Source: Hyphomicrobiaceae bacterium (GTDB lineage Bacteria; Pseudomonadota; Alphaproteobacteria; Rhizobiales; Hyphomicrobiaceae). Taken from it: DNA of 64,000 nt. Shown one piece after another: positions 18,250-26,923 of this stretch. The translations under genes were made by a program, and so were the position numbers. Where the stretch lies: contig JANXWC010000077.1 in NCBI GenBank assembly GCA_025351355.1, positions 1 to 64,000 of the forward strand, given 5' to 3'. The notes beneath the pieces are model-generated. The model was not told where the DNA came from. It saw only the letters and a program-made list of their open reading frames with translations, and did not search any database. Each line of letters starts with the position of its first letter. Position 1 is the stretch's first letter.

Positions 18250-18646
18250 CGTACCCCGTCAACTAGGCACCTACCCAGTCGCGCGGCGCGCGAAATTCTG
18301 CCAACAATCAACCCATCCCGTGTCACGAGGGGGCGGCAGTTGAGCGTTCAACACCCCCGACCGGGAGCCGTGCCGTAGCTTTTCCGTCCGCGTGCAAGCG
18401 CTGGCGGACATACGGGCCGAAGCCGAGCGATCGGCGATGCCTTCATGCCGGCTACGGAGATAAAGCCGGTCCGATGCGGATAGAACGTCACGCTATATCC
18501 GTTGGCTCGTCTGAAAGAGTTGCCTGCGAAACGGCAACCGCGCACAGGCCTGATCAGCCTGGCGGTCGAGCGATCCCCCGGCGGCAAGCGGGGCAAGGTG
18601 GCTGTCGCTGCCTACGCCTTCGATCAATGTCGACGCCACAGCCCCG

Positions 18647-18727
18647 TCCCCTCACTTTTGAGGGGGATGAAACGGCGTCCCCTCACTTTTGAGGGGGATG
18701 AAACGGCATCCCCTCACTTTTGAGGGG
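18647..18727. repeat. 31-bp tandem repeat, 2.6 copies, each with a hairpin
   Basis: Units begin at 18647, 18678 and 18709. Each contains CCCCTCACTTTTGAGGGG, a hairpin with a 7-bp stem and CTTT loop, followed by GATGAAACGGC. The first two units differ only in the last base; the third stops after its hairpin. There is no spacer between units. Confidence 0.9.
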
Positions 18728-18864
18728 CAACAGGTTATGTCCCCTTACCGGGAAGCAGCGGCAAGCAGGTAAATCCACACGGCGCAATCCGGTGTGGCCG
18801 AAATTGTTTGAGGGTTGGCCTGATTGTCAGTTGGAATCTGCGGCCGCCCCTCACCCCGCCCTCA

Positions 18865-18884
18865 CCCCATCGAAGGCGATGGGG
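18865..18884. repeat. GC-rich hairpin
   Basis: CCCCATCG and CGATGGGG form an 8-bp stem with loop AAGG, extended outward by CCCTC/GAGGG pairing with a bulge. No T-run follows on either strand, so it is not a typical terminator. Confidence 0.5.
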
Positions 18885-18908
18885 AGAGGGGAAAAATGGC
18901 GGGTGGTC

Positions 18909-18928
18909 AGGAGGGACGCGTCCCTCCT
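18909..18928. repeat. 20-bp perfect palindrome
   Basis: AGGAGGGACGCGTCCCTCCT is perfectly self-complementary. It lies between the hairpin at 18865 and the inverted-repeat element at 18995. It could be a protein-binding site or part of a larger repeat. Confidence 0.6.
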
Positions 18929-18994
18929 GTGGGGTGTAGCAGGGCTAGCCCCGCTCGCGCGGCAGCGCGAAATTGAGAAGAGACGGGCGAGCAA

Positions 18995-19067
18995 TGGGGA
19001 CAGCTACCAACTCGTGGCGTCGGCGGAGATTGGCACGCGCGACGAGTCAGGCTGGTGGCTGTCCCCG
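18995..19067. repeat. 73-bp inverted-repeat element, copy B
   Basis: TGGGGACAGCTACCAA at the left and CTGGTGGCTGTCCCCG at the right make the inverted ends. It aligns over its whole length, without gaps, to copy A at 392-464, with the same downstream ATCGA. See copy A. Confidence 0.75.
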
Positions 19068-19211
19068 ATCGACTGCGCGACGGCCCCAGACTTCCTATCC
19101 CTCGTGAGCGCATTCACCCTGCGGCATTGATCCCCCTGGTAATTTCCGCAAATTCCGCTAGACAGCGCAAGCTAGTGCCTTGGAGCGATGCCCGGGCCCT
19201 ATCCTCACGCC

Positions 19212-19357
19212 GGTTTCGTCGGCCCTGTTGATCAGCAGGGCCATTGGGTGGAAACCACTTCGTGAGTGCCAGAGCGATGACCAACTCAGTGGTCGAGCTG
19301 TGGGCCGTCAGTGGGCATCGAATACGGTGAGCCGGTCCCGAATGGACGGCTCGACCA
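19212..19357 (+). promoter_or_regulatory. structured leader candidate upstream of the DEAD-box helicase gene
   Basis: GGTTTC (19212) and GAAACC (19251) enclose a 22-base near-palindrome GGCCCTGTTGATCAGCAGGGCC (19221-19242) with only a G-T wobble off perfect. A second pair, TGGTCGAGC at 19290 and GCTCGACCA at 19349, follows. These could fold in the 5' leader of the helicase mRNA, whose start codon is at 19486. Cold-induced RNA helicases often have long structured leaders. No promoter was identified, so transcription of the region is assumed. Confidence 0.4.
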
Positions 19358-19485
19358 TCACACCTGGGCCTGAACAGACATCCAATTCCCGTCACTTGTC
19401 TTCTACCATCACCGGCGCCGCACCGCGGTCGCTTACCTATCGTCGCGTGGTCCAACACCGCGCCCCACCGAGCATCGTTGCAACC

Positions 19486-21570
19486 ATGACATTCCCAGCT
19501 ACCAATCCGGCGCTCGCGCGCGCCCTCGCCGCCCGCAACTACGACGAACCCACTGCCGTGCAATTGGCGGTACTGGAAGCCAAGGCCGATGGCCGCGACA
19601 TGCTGGTGTCGGCGCAGACCGGCTCCGGCAAGACGGTCGCGTTCGGTTTGGCCTTCGTCGGCAAACTGCTGGGCACGGCTGAAAAATTCGACCGCGCGGC
19701 GGCTCCGCTCGCCCTGATCATCGCGCCGACGCGCGAACTCGCCATGCAGGTACAGCGTGAATTGGCCTGGCTCTACGCTGAAACCGGCGCGCGCGTCGCT
19801 TCGTGCGTCGGCGGCATGGACGTGCGCACCGAAAAGAACGCGCTGGCCAACGGCTGTCATATCGTCGTCGGCACACCCGGCCGCGTCCGCGATCACTTGG
19901 AGCGCGGCCGCTTGGACGTCACGGCGTTGCGCGCCGTCGTGCTCGATGAAGCCGATGAGATGCTCGACCTCGGCTTCCGCGAAGATCTGCAGTTCATCCT
20001 CGACGCCACGCCCGCCGAACGGCAGACCCTGCTGTTCTCGGCGACCATGCCGAAATCCATCGAGGCGCTGGCGCGCAAGTATCAGCGCGATGCCCTGCGC
20101 ATCGAGACTGTGTCGAAGAACCAGCCCCACGCCGACATCGAATATCGAGCCATCCGTACCGCGCCGCGCGATGGCGAACTGGCCGTGGTCAACGTTCTCC
20201 GCTACTTCGAAAGTGGCTCGGCGCTGGTGTTCTGCTCGACGCGCGAAGGCGTCCGCAAGATGCACTTGCGCCTGGCCGAGCGTGGTTTCTCGGCGGTCGC
20301 GCTGTCCGGCGAACTGACCCAGAACGAACGCAACACAGCACTGCAATCGCTGCGTGACGGTCGCGCGCGCGTGCTGGTGGCAACCGACGTCGCCGCCCGC
20401 GGTCTCGATCTGCCCGATCTTGCTCTCGTCATCCACGCCGATCTGCCCAACGATCGCGAAACCCTGCTGCATCGCTCGGGCCGCACCGGCCGCGCCGGCA
20501 AGAAAGGCGTTTGCGTGCTGATCGTGCCGCAGACCCGCCGCCGCCGTGCCGATCAGTTGCTGCTCGCCGCCGGCGTCAAGGCGACGTGGGCGCCGCCGCC
20601 CTCCGCCGACGAAATTCGCGCCAAGGATCAGCAGCGCCTGCTCGCCCATCCGATCTTCACCGAGCCCGCCACCGATGAGGATCTCGCGCTTGGCCGCGCG
20701 CTGATGGACGGCGGCCGCACCGCCGACGAAATCGCCATGGCGCTGATGCGCTTCCACCGTGCGCAGTTGCCGGCACCAGAAGACCTCGTCGATCCCGGCA
20801 CATTCACGCGCACACCTAATGAAAGTCGTGCACGCAGCGAGGCACCATCGAAGAATTGGCGCGACGCGAAACTGGATCGCGGCGAGGCCCGTGCGCCGCG
20901 CCGTGATCACTCAGACACTAAACGCACACCACACACCGGCATCGGCCGCGAGCATTCCGAGCGCCCCGATCGTGAGGATATGGTCTGGTTCCGTATCTCG
21001 ATCGGCCGCGAGCACAACGCCGATCCGCGCTGGTTGTTGCCGCTGATCTGCCGTGCCGGCGACGTGACCAAATCGGAGATCGGCGCGATCCGCATCTTCG
21101 ATCGGGATAGCCGCTTCCAGATCGCCGGGGATCACGCCGAGCGCTTCACAGCAGCCGCCAAAGCCTCACCGCAAAAACAGGGCCACATCTCGCGCGTCAG
21201 CAACAAACACGGCGATGGCGACGGCGCTGGCGCATCTTCTGAACGTGCAGTCGCCATCGCCGCCAACACCAATGCCCCGCAACACAACGACGGCGCGGAT
21301 ACACCCACTAAACCAGCCTACGCCAAAGCCGACACCACAACACAGCGCGACTTCAAGCCGCGCGACGCTCGTCCTCATGGCGCCAAGCCCCACACCGGCA
21401 AACCCTATGAGGGCAAACCTCGTGCGGCCAAAGCCTATGACGGCAAGCCCAAACACTTCAAGTCGAACGGCCCGCATAAACATCGCCCAGCCGGCGCGCC
21501 GGACGCGGCCAAACCCGCCTTCAAAGCCAAACCATTCCACAAGAAGAAAGCGCACGCACCCGGCGCTTGA
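19486..21570 (+). CDS. DEAD-box ATP-dependent RNA helicase (DbpA/DeaD type)
   Basis: A 694-residue RNA helicase. Motif I AQTGSGKT is near residue 43, motif II VVLDEADEMLDLGF near 150, motif III LLFSATMP near 182, and motif VI HRSGRTGRAGKKG near 328. After the two RecA domains comes an acidic-basic linker and then a DbpA-like RNA-binding domain (VWFRISIGREHNADPRWLLPLICRAGDVTKSEIGAIRIFD, in parts, about 500-545). The last 130 residues are low-complexity, rich in Lys, Pro and Ala with repeated KPxxxKP patterns, likely disordered and RNA-binding. It probably acts in ribosome assembly or RNA decay in the cold. The ATG at 19486 is chosen because the upstream frame is not conserved-looking. Confidence 0.92.
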   Translation: MTFPATNPALARALAARNYDEPTAVQLAVLEAKADGRDMLVSAQTGSGKTVAFGLAFVGKLLGTAEKFDRAAAPLALIIAPTRELAMQVQRELAWLYAETGARVASCVGGMDVRTEKNALANGCHIVVGTPGRVRDHLERGRLDVTALRAVVLDEADEMLDLGFREDLQFILDATPAERQTLLFSATMPKSIEALARKYQRDALRIETVSKNQPHADIEYRAIRTAPRDGELAVVNVLRYFESGSALVFCSTREGVRKMHLRLAERGFSAVALSGELTQNERNTALQSLRDGRARVLVATDVAARGLDLPDLALVIHADLPNDRETLLHRSGRTGRAGKKGVCVLIVPQTRRRRADQLLLAAGVKATWAPPPSADEIRAKDQQRLLAHPIFTEPATDEDLALGRALMDGGRTADEIAMALMRFHRAQLPAPEDLVDPGTFTRTPNESRARSEAPSKNWRDAKLDRGEARAPRRDHSDTKRTPHTGIGREHSERPDREDMVWFRISIGREHNADPRWLLPLICRAGDVTKSEIGAIRIFDRDSRFQIAGDHAERFTAAAKASPQKQGHISRVSNKHGDGDGAGASSERAVAIAANTNAPQHNDGADTPTKPAYAKADTTTQRDFKPRDARPHGAKPHTGKPYEGKPRAAKAYDGKPKHFKSNGPHKHRPAGAPDAAKPAFKAKPFHKKKAHAPGA

Positions 21571-21594
21571 TGCCGCAGCGATCGAAGTAACCCG

Positions 21595-22668
21595 CTACCG
21601 TTTGCCGAACTGCTTGCGCATTTCAGCGCACGGATCTTCGCGCGGCGCCCGCGGTGTGAACACGATGAAATCGGCGGCCGCCGCTCCATTCGGATCGCGC
21701 GGCACGTAGTGGGCGGGATCGGCGTTGCCGTCTTCCACTTCAAGCAGCATCACCGACGTCACCGTGGCGACCAGACCGTCCGGACCGAACAGGCTTGGCA
21801 CGCCGCGATCAATTCGGGCATGCCCGTTGCCGGCAAACAGGATCGCCGCACCCTGCGATTGCGCGGCCGCGAGCAGCTGCTCAGCCATCGTCGCATCGCG
21901 ATAGCGCTGCGCCACCGCCATGTTCGTGAACCGCTGCTTCGGCATCAACCCGCAGTGCGATTGCTCGAGTTCATCGAGCAACGCATCCTGCAACGGCGGC
22001 GACAGCGGCACCTCCAGTCGCGCCCGTAGCAGGTCATCACTCGGTAGAGCGGCCAATCCCTGCCTGCTGATCGCGCGCACGACATCCCGCGCTGGCTCAC
22101 CCGCACCGATCGGCAGGCGCAGTTCCAACGCCGCCGCAAACAACGGCACAAACATCGCCTGCTGCGGCCAACCCGAGTTCTGCCAATCCAGCACCTCGAA
22201 AAATTCGGCGACCGGCACAGCGACGCCTTGCGTTATCCGCTCATTGATCGACTGCAACGCAGCCAGCTGATCGGCGCGGATATGCTCAAACACCAGCCCC
22301 GGTCGGGGGGTGTCTGAAGTCGCAAAGAGACTGCGCAACAGCGCCGCCCGCAACGCATGATCGACGGCATTGTCATGCACCTCGCCCAGCACGATGAGCC
22401 GCGGCACTGAACCCTCAGCTAATCTGCCTCGCAACACGTCACTGAGTGCGCCCAGCGCTCGTTCGGGACACGCGCCGAGCAGCGCACCTGCCCGCGCGTC
22501 GTAAACCAAGCCCGAGAGCGGATGCATCGGCTTGGCCTGCAACATTGGAACTGTCGAAAGATCAAACCACGCAGCGGCACCGCGCTCACAGGCTGCATGG
22601 GCAGCGGTAGCACCCAGCGCGGTCAACGCCGCAATGATCAAGCCCGAAACAATTGACGACAAACGCAT
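21595..22668 (-). CDS. ChaN-like heme-uptake family protein
   Basis: A 357-residue protein of the ChaN family (Haem_bd_uptk), whose Campylobacter member is an outer-membrane lipoprotein binding two hemes. An N-terminal export signal (MRLSSIVSGLIIAALTALGATAAHA) ends before CERGAAAW. The family hallmark LIVLGEVHDNAVDH is near residue 90, and GAAILFAGNGHARIDRGVPSLF near 310 is the second signature. The ATG at 21595-22668 frame start (MRLSS) gives a good signal peptide. Only 4 bases separate it from the upstream DUF2461 gene, so the two are probably cotranscribed. Convergent with the helicase gene. Confidence 0.8.
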   Translation of the reverse strand: MRLSSIVSGLIIAALTALGATAAHAACERGAAAWFDLSTVPMLQAKPMHPLSGLVYDARAGALLGACPERALGALSDVLRGRLAEGSVPRLIVLGEVHDNAVDHALRAALLRSLFATSDTPRPGLVFEHIRADQLAALQSINERITQGVAVPVAEFFEVLDWQNSGWPQQAMFVPLFAAALELRLPIGAGEPARDVVRAISRQGLAALPSDDLLRARLEVPLSPPLQDALLDELEQSHCGLMPKQRFTNMAVAQRYRDATMAEQLLAAAQSQGAAILFAGNGHARIDRGVPSLFGPDGLVATVTSVMLLEVEDGNADPAHYVPRDPNGAAAADFIVFTPRAPREDPCAEMRKQFGKR

Positions 22669-22672
22669 ATCT

Positions 22673-23374
22673 TCAGTCTCCGAGCGCTGTCCAGCCAAAT
22701 TCCAACAGCGGCAACGCCTCCGTCGCAAACGTCACCACATCACCAACCAGAGCCGCTTCGCCAAGCCGCGCTTTGGTCAAATCCCGCCGCACGATCCACG
22801 ATTTCAATTTAAGCTGTTCGGCAATACTTGCCGGCGCATTCTCAAAGCCCCTCGGCAGCCGCGACAACGGCTCATCGACGGCCAGCACGAGATCCGACTT
22901 CGCCAGCGTCCGCTCGACCTTCAACCAGCCCGACGGATCGACCACCATCCCTTTTCGCAATTTCTGCAACACCGGCGGCTCGACGCGGAAAAATCCGGCA
23001 GCCACGAAGCTCCGCTTCGGATCGAAGTGAATGTAGAGAAATCCCGGCGTCCCCTTGCGGCCGTCGCGGCTCAAAACGGCACTGGCGTGCTCCTTGTACG
23101 GCCGCTTTTCCTTTGAAAACCGCACGTCGCGATTGATGCGGAACATCGCTTTCTGCGGATCGCCGGCGAGCGGAATGCGTGCCTTCGCCAAGCCCGCCGA
23201 CACATCGCCGATCAGTGATTGCATCGGCAGCCGCACGTAGCGCTCATAGTCGTCCCGGTGCGCGGTGAACCATGCCTTATCCTGATTGGCCGCCAGCCCG
23301 CGGAAAAACGTCGATGCGGCCGGCGCAAAACCTTCGAACGGCGCAGGCGGAAAAGTCTCATCGGCACTCTTCAT
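22673..23374 (-). CDS. DUF2461 (TIGR02453) family protein
   Basis: A 233-residue protein of the widespread DUF2461 family, function unknown. Recognisable blocks are FFRGLAANQDKAWFTAHRDDYERYVRLP (in parts), FRINRDVRFSKEKRPYKEHASA and the GFLYIHFDPKRSFVAAGFFRVEPP segment. The ATG at 23372-23374 (MKSADETFPP) is chosen; the frame continues upstream without family likeness. No signal peptide. Likely first gene of an operon with the ChaN-like gene. Confidence 0.85.
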   Translation of the reverse strand: MKSADETFPPAPFEGFAPAASTFFRGLAANQDKAWFTAHRDDYERYVRLPMQSLIGDVSAGLAKARIPLAGDPQKAMFRINRDVRFSKEKRPYKEHASAVLSRDGRKGTPGFLYIHFDPKRSFVAAGFFRVEPPVLQKLRKGMVVDPSGWLKVERTLAKSDLVLAVDEPLSRLPRGFENAPASIAEQLKLKSWIVRRDLTKARLGEAALVGDVVTFATEALPLLEFGWTALGD

Positions 23375-23531
23375 GATTGATCCTTCGCGTGCGTGCCCAC
23401 AACTCAAGTACACGCTATGAGCCCACATTAACTGCACATGAGCCGTCATGGGAGTCCATTGCGCCCACCTTGCAGATGCTCCTGCAAGGAGGCATGCTCG
23501 GCAACTTACCGTGTCCAGCGAAAGCGCAGCC

Positions 23532-24641
23532 ATGACCGACACCACAATCGTCGCGATGAAGACTACTCTCATGCGCGTGCCGTGGGCGACCGAGCCGCCG
23601 AACAATGGCATTATGCCGCCGTCCGCTCGCGAATTCGTCATGCTCGAGATCACCACCAAGGGCGGCATCACCGGCATGGGTTATCTGCAACCGCTGACCG
23701 GCGGGCTCGAAACGCTCGACGCCTGCCTGAAGGAAATGATCGCGCCGAAAGTACTCGGCAGAGACGCCACGGAAGTCGAGGCGATCTGGCAGACACTGTG
23801 GAAATCGACGTATTGGATGGGCCGCGCCGGCATCGCTGTTGCCGCCCTTTCCGCCGTCGACATCGCGCTGTGGGATATCGTCGGCAAGCGCGCGGGATTG
23901 CCGCTGTTCCGATTGTGGGGCGCAGCGCACACACGCGTGCCAGCCTATGGTTCCGGCTGTTTCCGCGGCATGGGACGCGACGGCATGATCGCCCGCGCCA
24001 AGCACTTCACCAGCCTCGGCTTCGACGCCATCAAGATGCAGGTCGCCCACATCCGACCCTGGCGCGAAGACGTGCGCAACGTCTTGGCCATGCGCGACGC
24101 CCTCGGCCCCGATGTCGAGATCATGGTCGACGTCAACATGGGTTGGGACGCGGCAACGGCCATTCAGGCCGGCCACCACCTCGATGATGCCGACATCTAC
24201 TGGCTGGAAGAACCGGTGGTCTGCGAGGATTTCGTCGGCTATGCGCGCGTTGCTTCAGCCCTCAAGACGCGCATCGTCGGCGGCGAGTCCCACTTCACGC
24301 GCTACGATATGCGACCGTTCTTCACTGCGCCGTCGACGCCCATCCTGCAACCCGATCCCATGCGCGGCGGTCTCACCGAGATGCGCAAGATCGCCGCTGT
24401 CGCCGACACCTGGGGGATCAAGATCGCGCCGCATTGCTTCCATGAATTGTGCGTCCATGTCTCTGCCGCCATCCCCAACGCCAGCTATCTCGAATACATG
24501 GATTGGAATGATGACATCTGGGTTACCGCGGCAATCCCCAGGCAAGGCTTACTCAAGCCCTCGGAAATGCCTGGTCACGGCCTCCAGTTCAAACCGGAAA
24601 TCCTCAAATCCTGCCGCATCGGCGGCCAAGAGATGACCTAA
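23532..24641 (+). CDS. enolase-superfamily enzyme, mandelate racemase/muconate lactonizing type (first copy)
   Basis: A 369-residue enzyme with an N-terminal capping domain and a C-terminal barrel. Metal ligands appear to be D200 (MVDVNMGWD), E226 (YWLEEPV) and E252 (VGGESHF). The acid/base candidates are K168 in IKMQ and H301 in IKIAPHCFHE. The KxQ pattern and the His on strand 7 suggest an acid-sugar dehydratase or racemase rather than a cycloisomerase. The Liv-type transporter genes follow, and a second, different enzyme of this superfamily ends that cluster, so both probably process the imported compound or its products. Confidence 0.88.
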   Translation: MTDTTIVAMKTTLMRVPWATEPPNNGIMPPSAREFVMLEITTKGGITGMGYLQPLTGGLETLDACLKEMIAPKVLGRDATEVEAIWQTLWKSTYWMGRAGIAVAALSAVDIALWDIVGKRAGLPLFRLWGAAHTRVPAYGSGCFRGMGRDGMIARAKHFTSLGFDAIKMQVAHIRPWREDVRNVLAMRDALGPDVEIMVDVNMGWDAATAIQAGHHLDDADIYWLEEPVVCEDFVGYARVASALKTRIVGGESHFTRYDMRPFFTAPSTPILQPDPMRGGLTEMRKIAAVADTWGIKIAPHCFHELCVHVSAAIPNASYLEYMDWNDDIWVTAAIPRQGLLKPSEMPGHGLQFKPEILKSCRIGGQEMT

Positions 24642-24822
24642 CGTTGAGCTGCCAGGCCAGATCCCGATGCGCGAATACGAGAGCTGCCGTGCGACGGAGA
24701 GGCAGACACAGCCATTGACTCCATTCTCCCTGCAATAAACACTGACGACAAGCAAACACTCCGGCGCCACCTTACGTCCGGAATTAAAAAAGCGCAGATA
24801 CTCCTGGGAGGGAAAACAGCTC

Positions 24823-26028
24823 ATGACAATTTTACGCCGGACGATCTCGCGTCGCGCATTCACCGCCGGTTCGGCCGGCACGCTGGCGCTTGGCGCGCCA
24901 CTGCTGTCCAGACCGGCCCTCGCCCAAGCCGAGCCACTGCGCATCGGCTGGCTGGCCGCGTTAACGGGCCCGAGTTCCGCGCCTGCCGTCGGCTTCAATC
25001 GCGGCGTCGTCTATGCCGTCGAGGCGATCAACGCTGGCGGCGGCGTCAAGGGCCGCAAGATTGAACTCGTCACCCGCGATACACAGGGAGATCCGACCAA
25101 GGCCGTCAACGCCACCCAGGAAATGATTAGCGCCGCCAAGGTGCACGCCATCTGGGGGCCGACCAACTCCGGTGAAGCGTTGGCGACGACGCCGATCATG
25201 GCCCGCTTCAAGATGCCGAACCTGCACCCTTGCGTCGTCAACTCGCTGATCGACACTGCCAAATACCCCAACGCCTTCCGCATGGCGCCATCCAACAGCC
25301 AGTGGGACGACGCGGTGCGCGGCTACGTGCTCAAGATCGTCAAGGCCAAGAAAGTCGCCGTTATCGGCGATACCACGGGCTACGGCACGACGGCCGCGGG
25401 CGATAGCGTCACTGCCTTCAAGAAAGACGGGGCCGACGTCGTCTACACCGCCCAGATCGATAGTACCCAACCCGACATGATGCCCGACATGCTGCGCATG
25501 AAAAATGCCGGCGCCGAGGCCATCGTGATGTGGAGCGTCTCGACCGGCATGGCGGCCCGCATGTTCAATGCCCGTGCCGCGCTCAACTGGGATGTGCCTT
25601 TCGTCGGCCACCCTTCGCTCGGCTCAGGCGAAGTTGCCGGCTTGATCGAAAAACCCGCCAACTGGGAAAAAGTCTACGTCATCAATTATCGCAGCTGCAG
25701 CTTCGACGCCGCCGGCAAATTGCCCACCCGCACCCAGGAATTTCTCGACAAATCGAAGGGCAAGATCGACCTTACCAACACGCTGTTGTGGTGGGTCGCC
25801 TCCGGCGTCGACGTCATCGAGATCTTCGCCAAGGCAGTCACCGAAACCGGCTCGTCAAATAGCGAAGACATTATCAAGTTCCTCAATGCACAGACCAAAT
25901 ATCCCGGCCTGTTCGGCACCTACACCTGGAACACCGGCGAACACAACGGCTTCCCGACCGAAGAAATCGTCATGGGCGCGGCCAACTCGTCCAAGGACGG
26001 CGCGCTCAAGCTGGCACCGGGATACTGA
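24823..26028 (+). CDS. branched-chain amino acid-type ABC substrate-binding protein (LivJ-like)
   Basis: A 401-residue periplasmic binding protein (peripla_BP_6). The N-terminus has a twin-arginine-like motif ISRRAFTAGSAGTLALG, so Tat export is likely, with cleavage after ALAQA. IRIGWLAALTG-type start (LRIGWLAALTGPSS), NAGGGVKGRKIELVTRDTQGDPTKA and the GPTNSGEALATTPI segment are typical of the family. GGGAGGG precedes the ATG. With enzymes of the enolase superfamily on both sides, the ligand may be an organic or sugar acid instead of an amino acid. Confidence 0.9.
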   Translation: MTILRRTISRRAFTAGSAGTLALGAPLLSRPALAQAEPLRIGWLAALTGPSSAPAVGFNRGVVYAVEAINAGGGVKGRKIELVTRDTQGDPTKAVNATQEMISAAKVHAIWGPTNSGEALATTPIMARFKMPNLHPCVVNSLIDTAKYPNAFRMAPSNSQWDDAVRGYVLKIVKAKKVAVIGDTTGYGTTAAGDSVTAFKKDGADVVYTAQIDSTQPDMMPDMLRMKNAGAEAIVMWSVSTGMAARMFNARAALNWDVPFVGHPSLGSGEVAGLIEKPANWEKVYVINYRSCSFDAAGKLPTRTQEFLDKSKGKIDLTNTLLWWVASGVDVIEIFAKAVTETGSSNSEDIIKFLNAQTKYPGLFGTYTWNTGEHNGFPTEEIVMGAANSSKDGALKLAPGY

Positions 26029-26050
26029 AGCGCAGTTGGGATTTCCGACC

Positions 26051-26923
26051 ATGGATTTTGGCGCCACGCTGTTGCCGATCTTGGCATCCGGGTTGGCGGT
26101 GGGAGCGATCTATGCCCTCATCGGCGTAACCTACAACACCATGTACTCGACCTCGCGCGTCATGAGCTTCACCTCAGGCCAACTTGGCATGCTCGGTGGC
26201 GTACTCGGCTCGCTTTTCATTCTGCGGCTGGGCATGCCGCTGATCGTCGGCTTCGTGTTGACGATAATGGCCTGTGCCATCGTTGGTGTGGTCACCGAAT
26301 TCATCGCCGTGCGTCCCGTGCTCAAAAGCCTCGACCAGCATCTCTACGTGCTGTCGACGTTGGCTCTGGCGCTGATGATCCAGCAGTTCACTGCGATCGA
26401 ATGGAGCACTGAGCCGCAACCGTTTCCGCGTCTGTTCGGGCTCGGCAGCGGCAGCTTCGACGAAAAATTCTGGCTGCCGGTCGCAGCCTGCGCGTTCACC
26501 ATCGGCGCTCTCGAACTGATGCAGCGACACACTCTCGTCGGCCGCGCTTTCCTCGCCGTCTCGGAAGACAATTTCGCCGCCCGCTCGCTGGGCCTGCCAG
26601 AACGCAACCTGCGCATCGCCAGTTACGCACTGGCCGGCGCCATCGGCGGGTTGGCGGGCTTCGCTGGTGGCGAACTGATGTTGGCTTTCTTCGCCAACGG
26701 TGGCCAATATAATTTCTACGGCTTCGTCCCCGTCGCGCTCGGCGGGTTGGGCAACAATCGCGGCTCCATCGTCGGCGGTCTCGCGCTCGGCCTGTTCCAG
26801 CAGGCGGCGAACTTTCTCGTCGGCGGCGTGTTCGCCTCCGTCGCCGTGTTCATCGCCTTCATCATTGTTCTGCTCGCCGCGCCCCAGGGCCTGTTCGGCA
26901 CATCGACGGCGAGGCGGGTCTGA
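26051..26923 (+). CDS. ABC transporter permease, LivH type
   Basis: A 290-residue inner-membrane permease with about eight hydrophobic segments. SGLAVGAIYALIGVTYNTMY at the start and the ATPase-contact region VSEDNFAARSLGLPERNLRIASYALAGAIGGLAG (in parts) are typical of LivH. The ATG at 26051 lies 23 bases after the binding-protein gene; its stop overlaps the next start as ATGA-like TGATG. Confidence 0.9.
   Translation: MDFGATLLPILASGLAVGAIYALIGVTYNTMYSTSRVMSFTSGQLGMLGGVLGSLFILRLGMPLIVGFVLTIMACAIVGVVTEFIAVRPVLKSLDQHLYVLSTLALALMIQQFTAIEWSTEPQPFPRLFGLGSGSFDEKFWLPVAACAFTIGALELMQRHTLVGRAFLAVSEDNFAARSLGLPERNLRIASYALAGAIGGLAGFAGGELMLAFFANGGQYNFYGFVPVALGGLGNNRGSIVGGLALGLFQQAANFLVGGVFASVAVFIAFIIVLLAAPQGLFGTSTARRV

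Larger units (their letters stand above)
18250..19485. other. 1.2-kb gene-free stretch with repeats and palindromes
   Basis: I find no believable gene. Short frames exist but their products look random. The stretch contains a 31-bp tandem repeat (18647-18727), a CCCCATCG...CGATGGGG hairpin (18865-18884), a 20-bp perfect palindrome (18909-18928), copy B of the 73-bp inverted-repeat element (18995-19067) and nested inverted repeats upstream of the RNA helicase gene (19212-19357). Such a density of repeats next to a toxin-antitoxin pair marks a plastic region. Confidence 0.6.

Noticed and set aside
18502-18723. Small plus-strand gene in the repeat-rich gap
   Set aside because: The frame runs into the tandem repeats, has no ribosome-binding site and its product resembles nothing.
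18647-18727. CRISPR array suspected from GATGAAAC-like repeat end
   Set aside because: Units abut with no spacers, there are only 2.6 copies, and no cas gene is in the window.
19114-20910. Long open frame antisense to the DEAD-box helicase
   Set aside because: The helicase motifs on the plus strand explain the region; the antisense frame is a by-product of codon bias.
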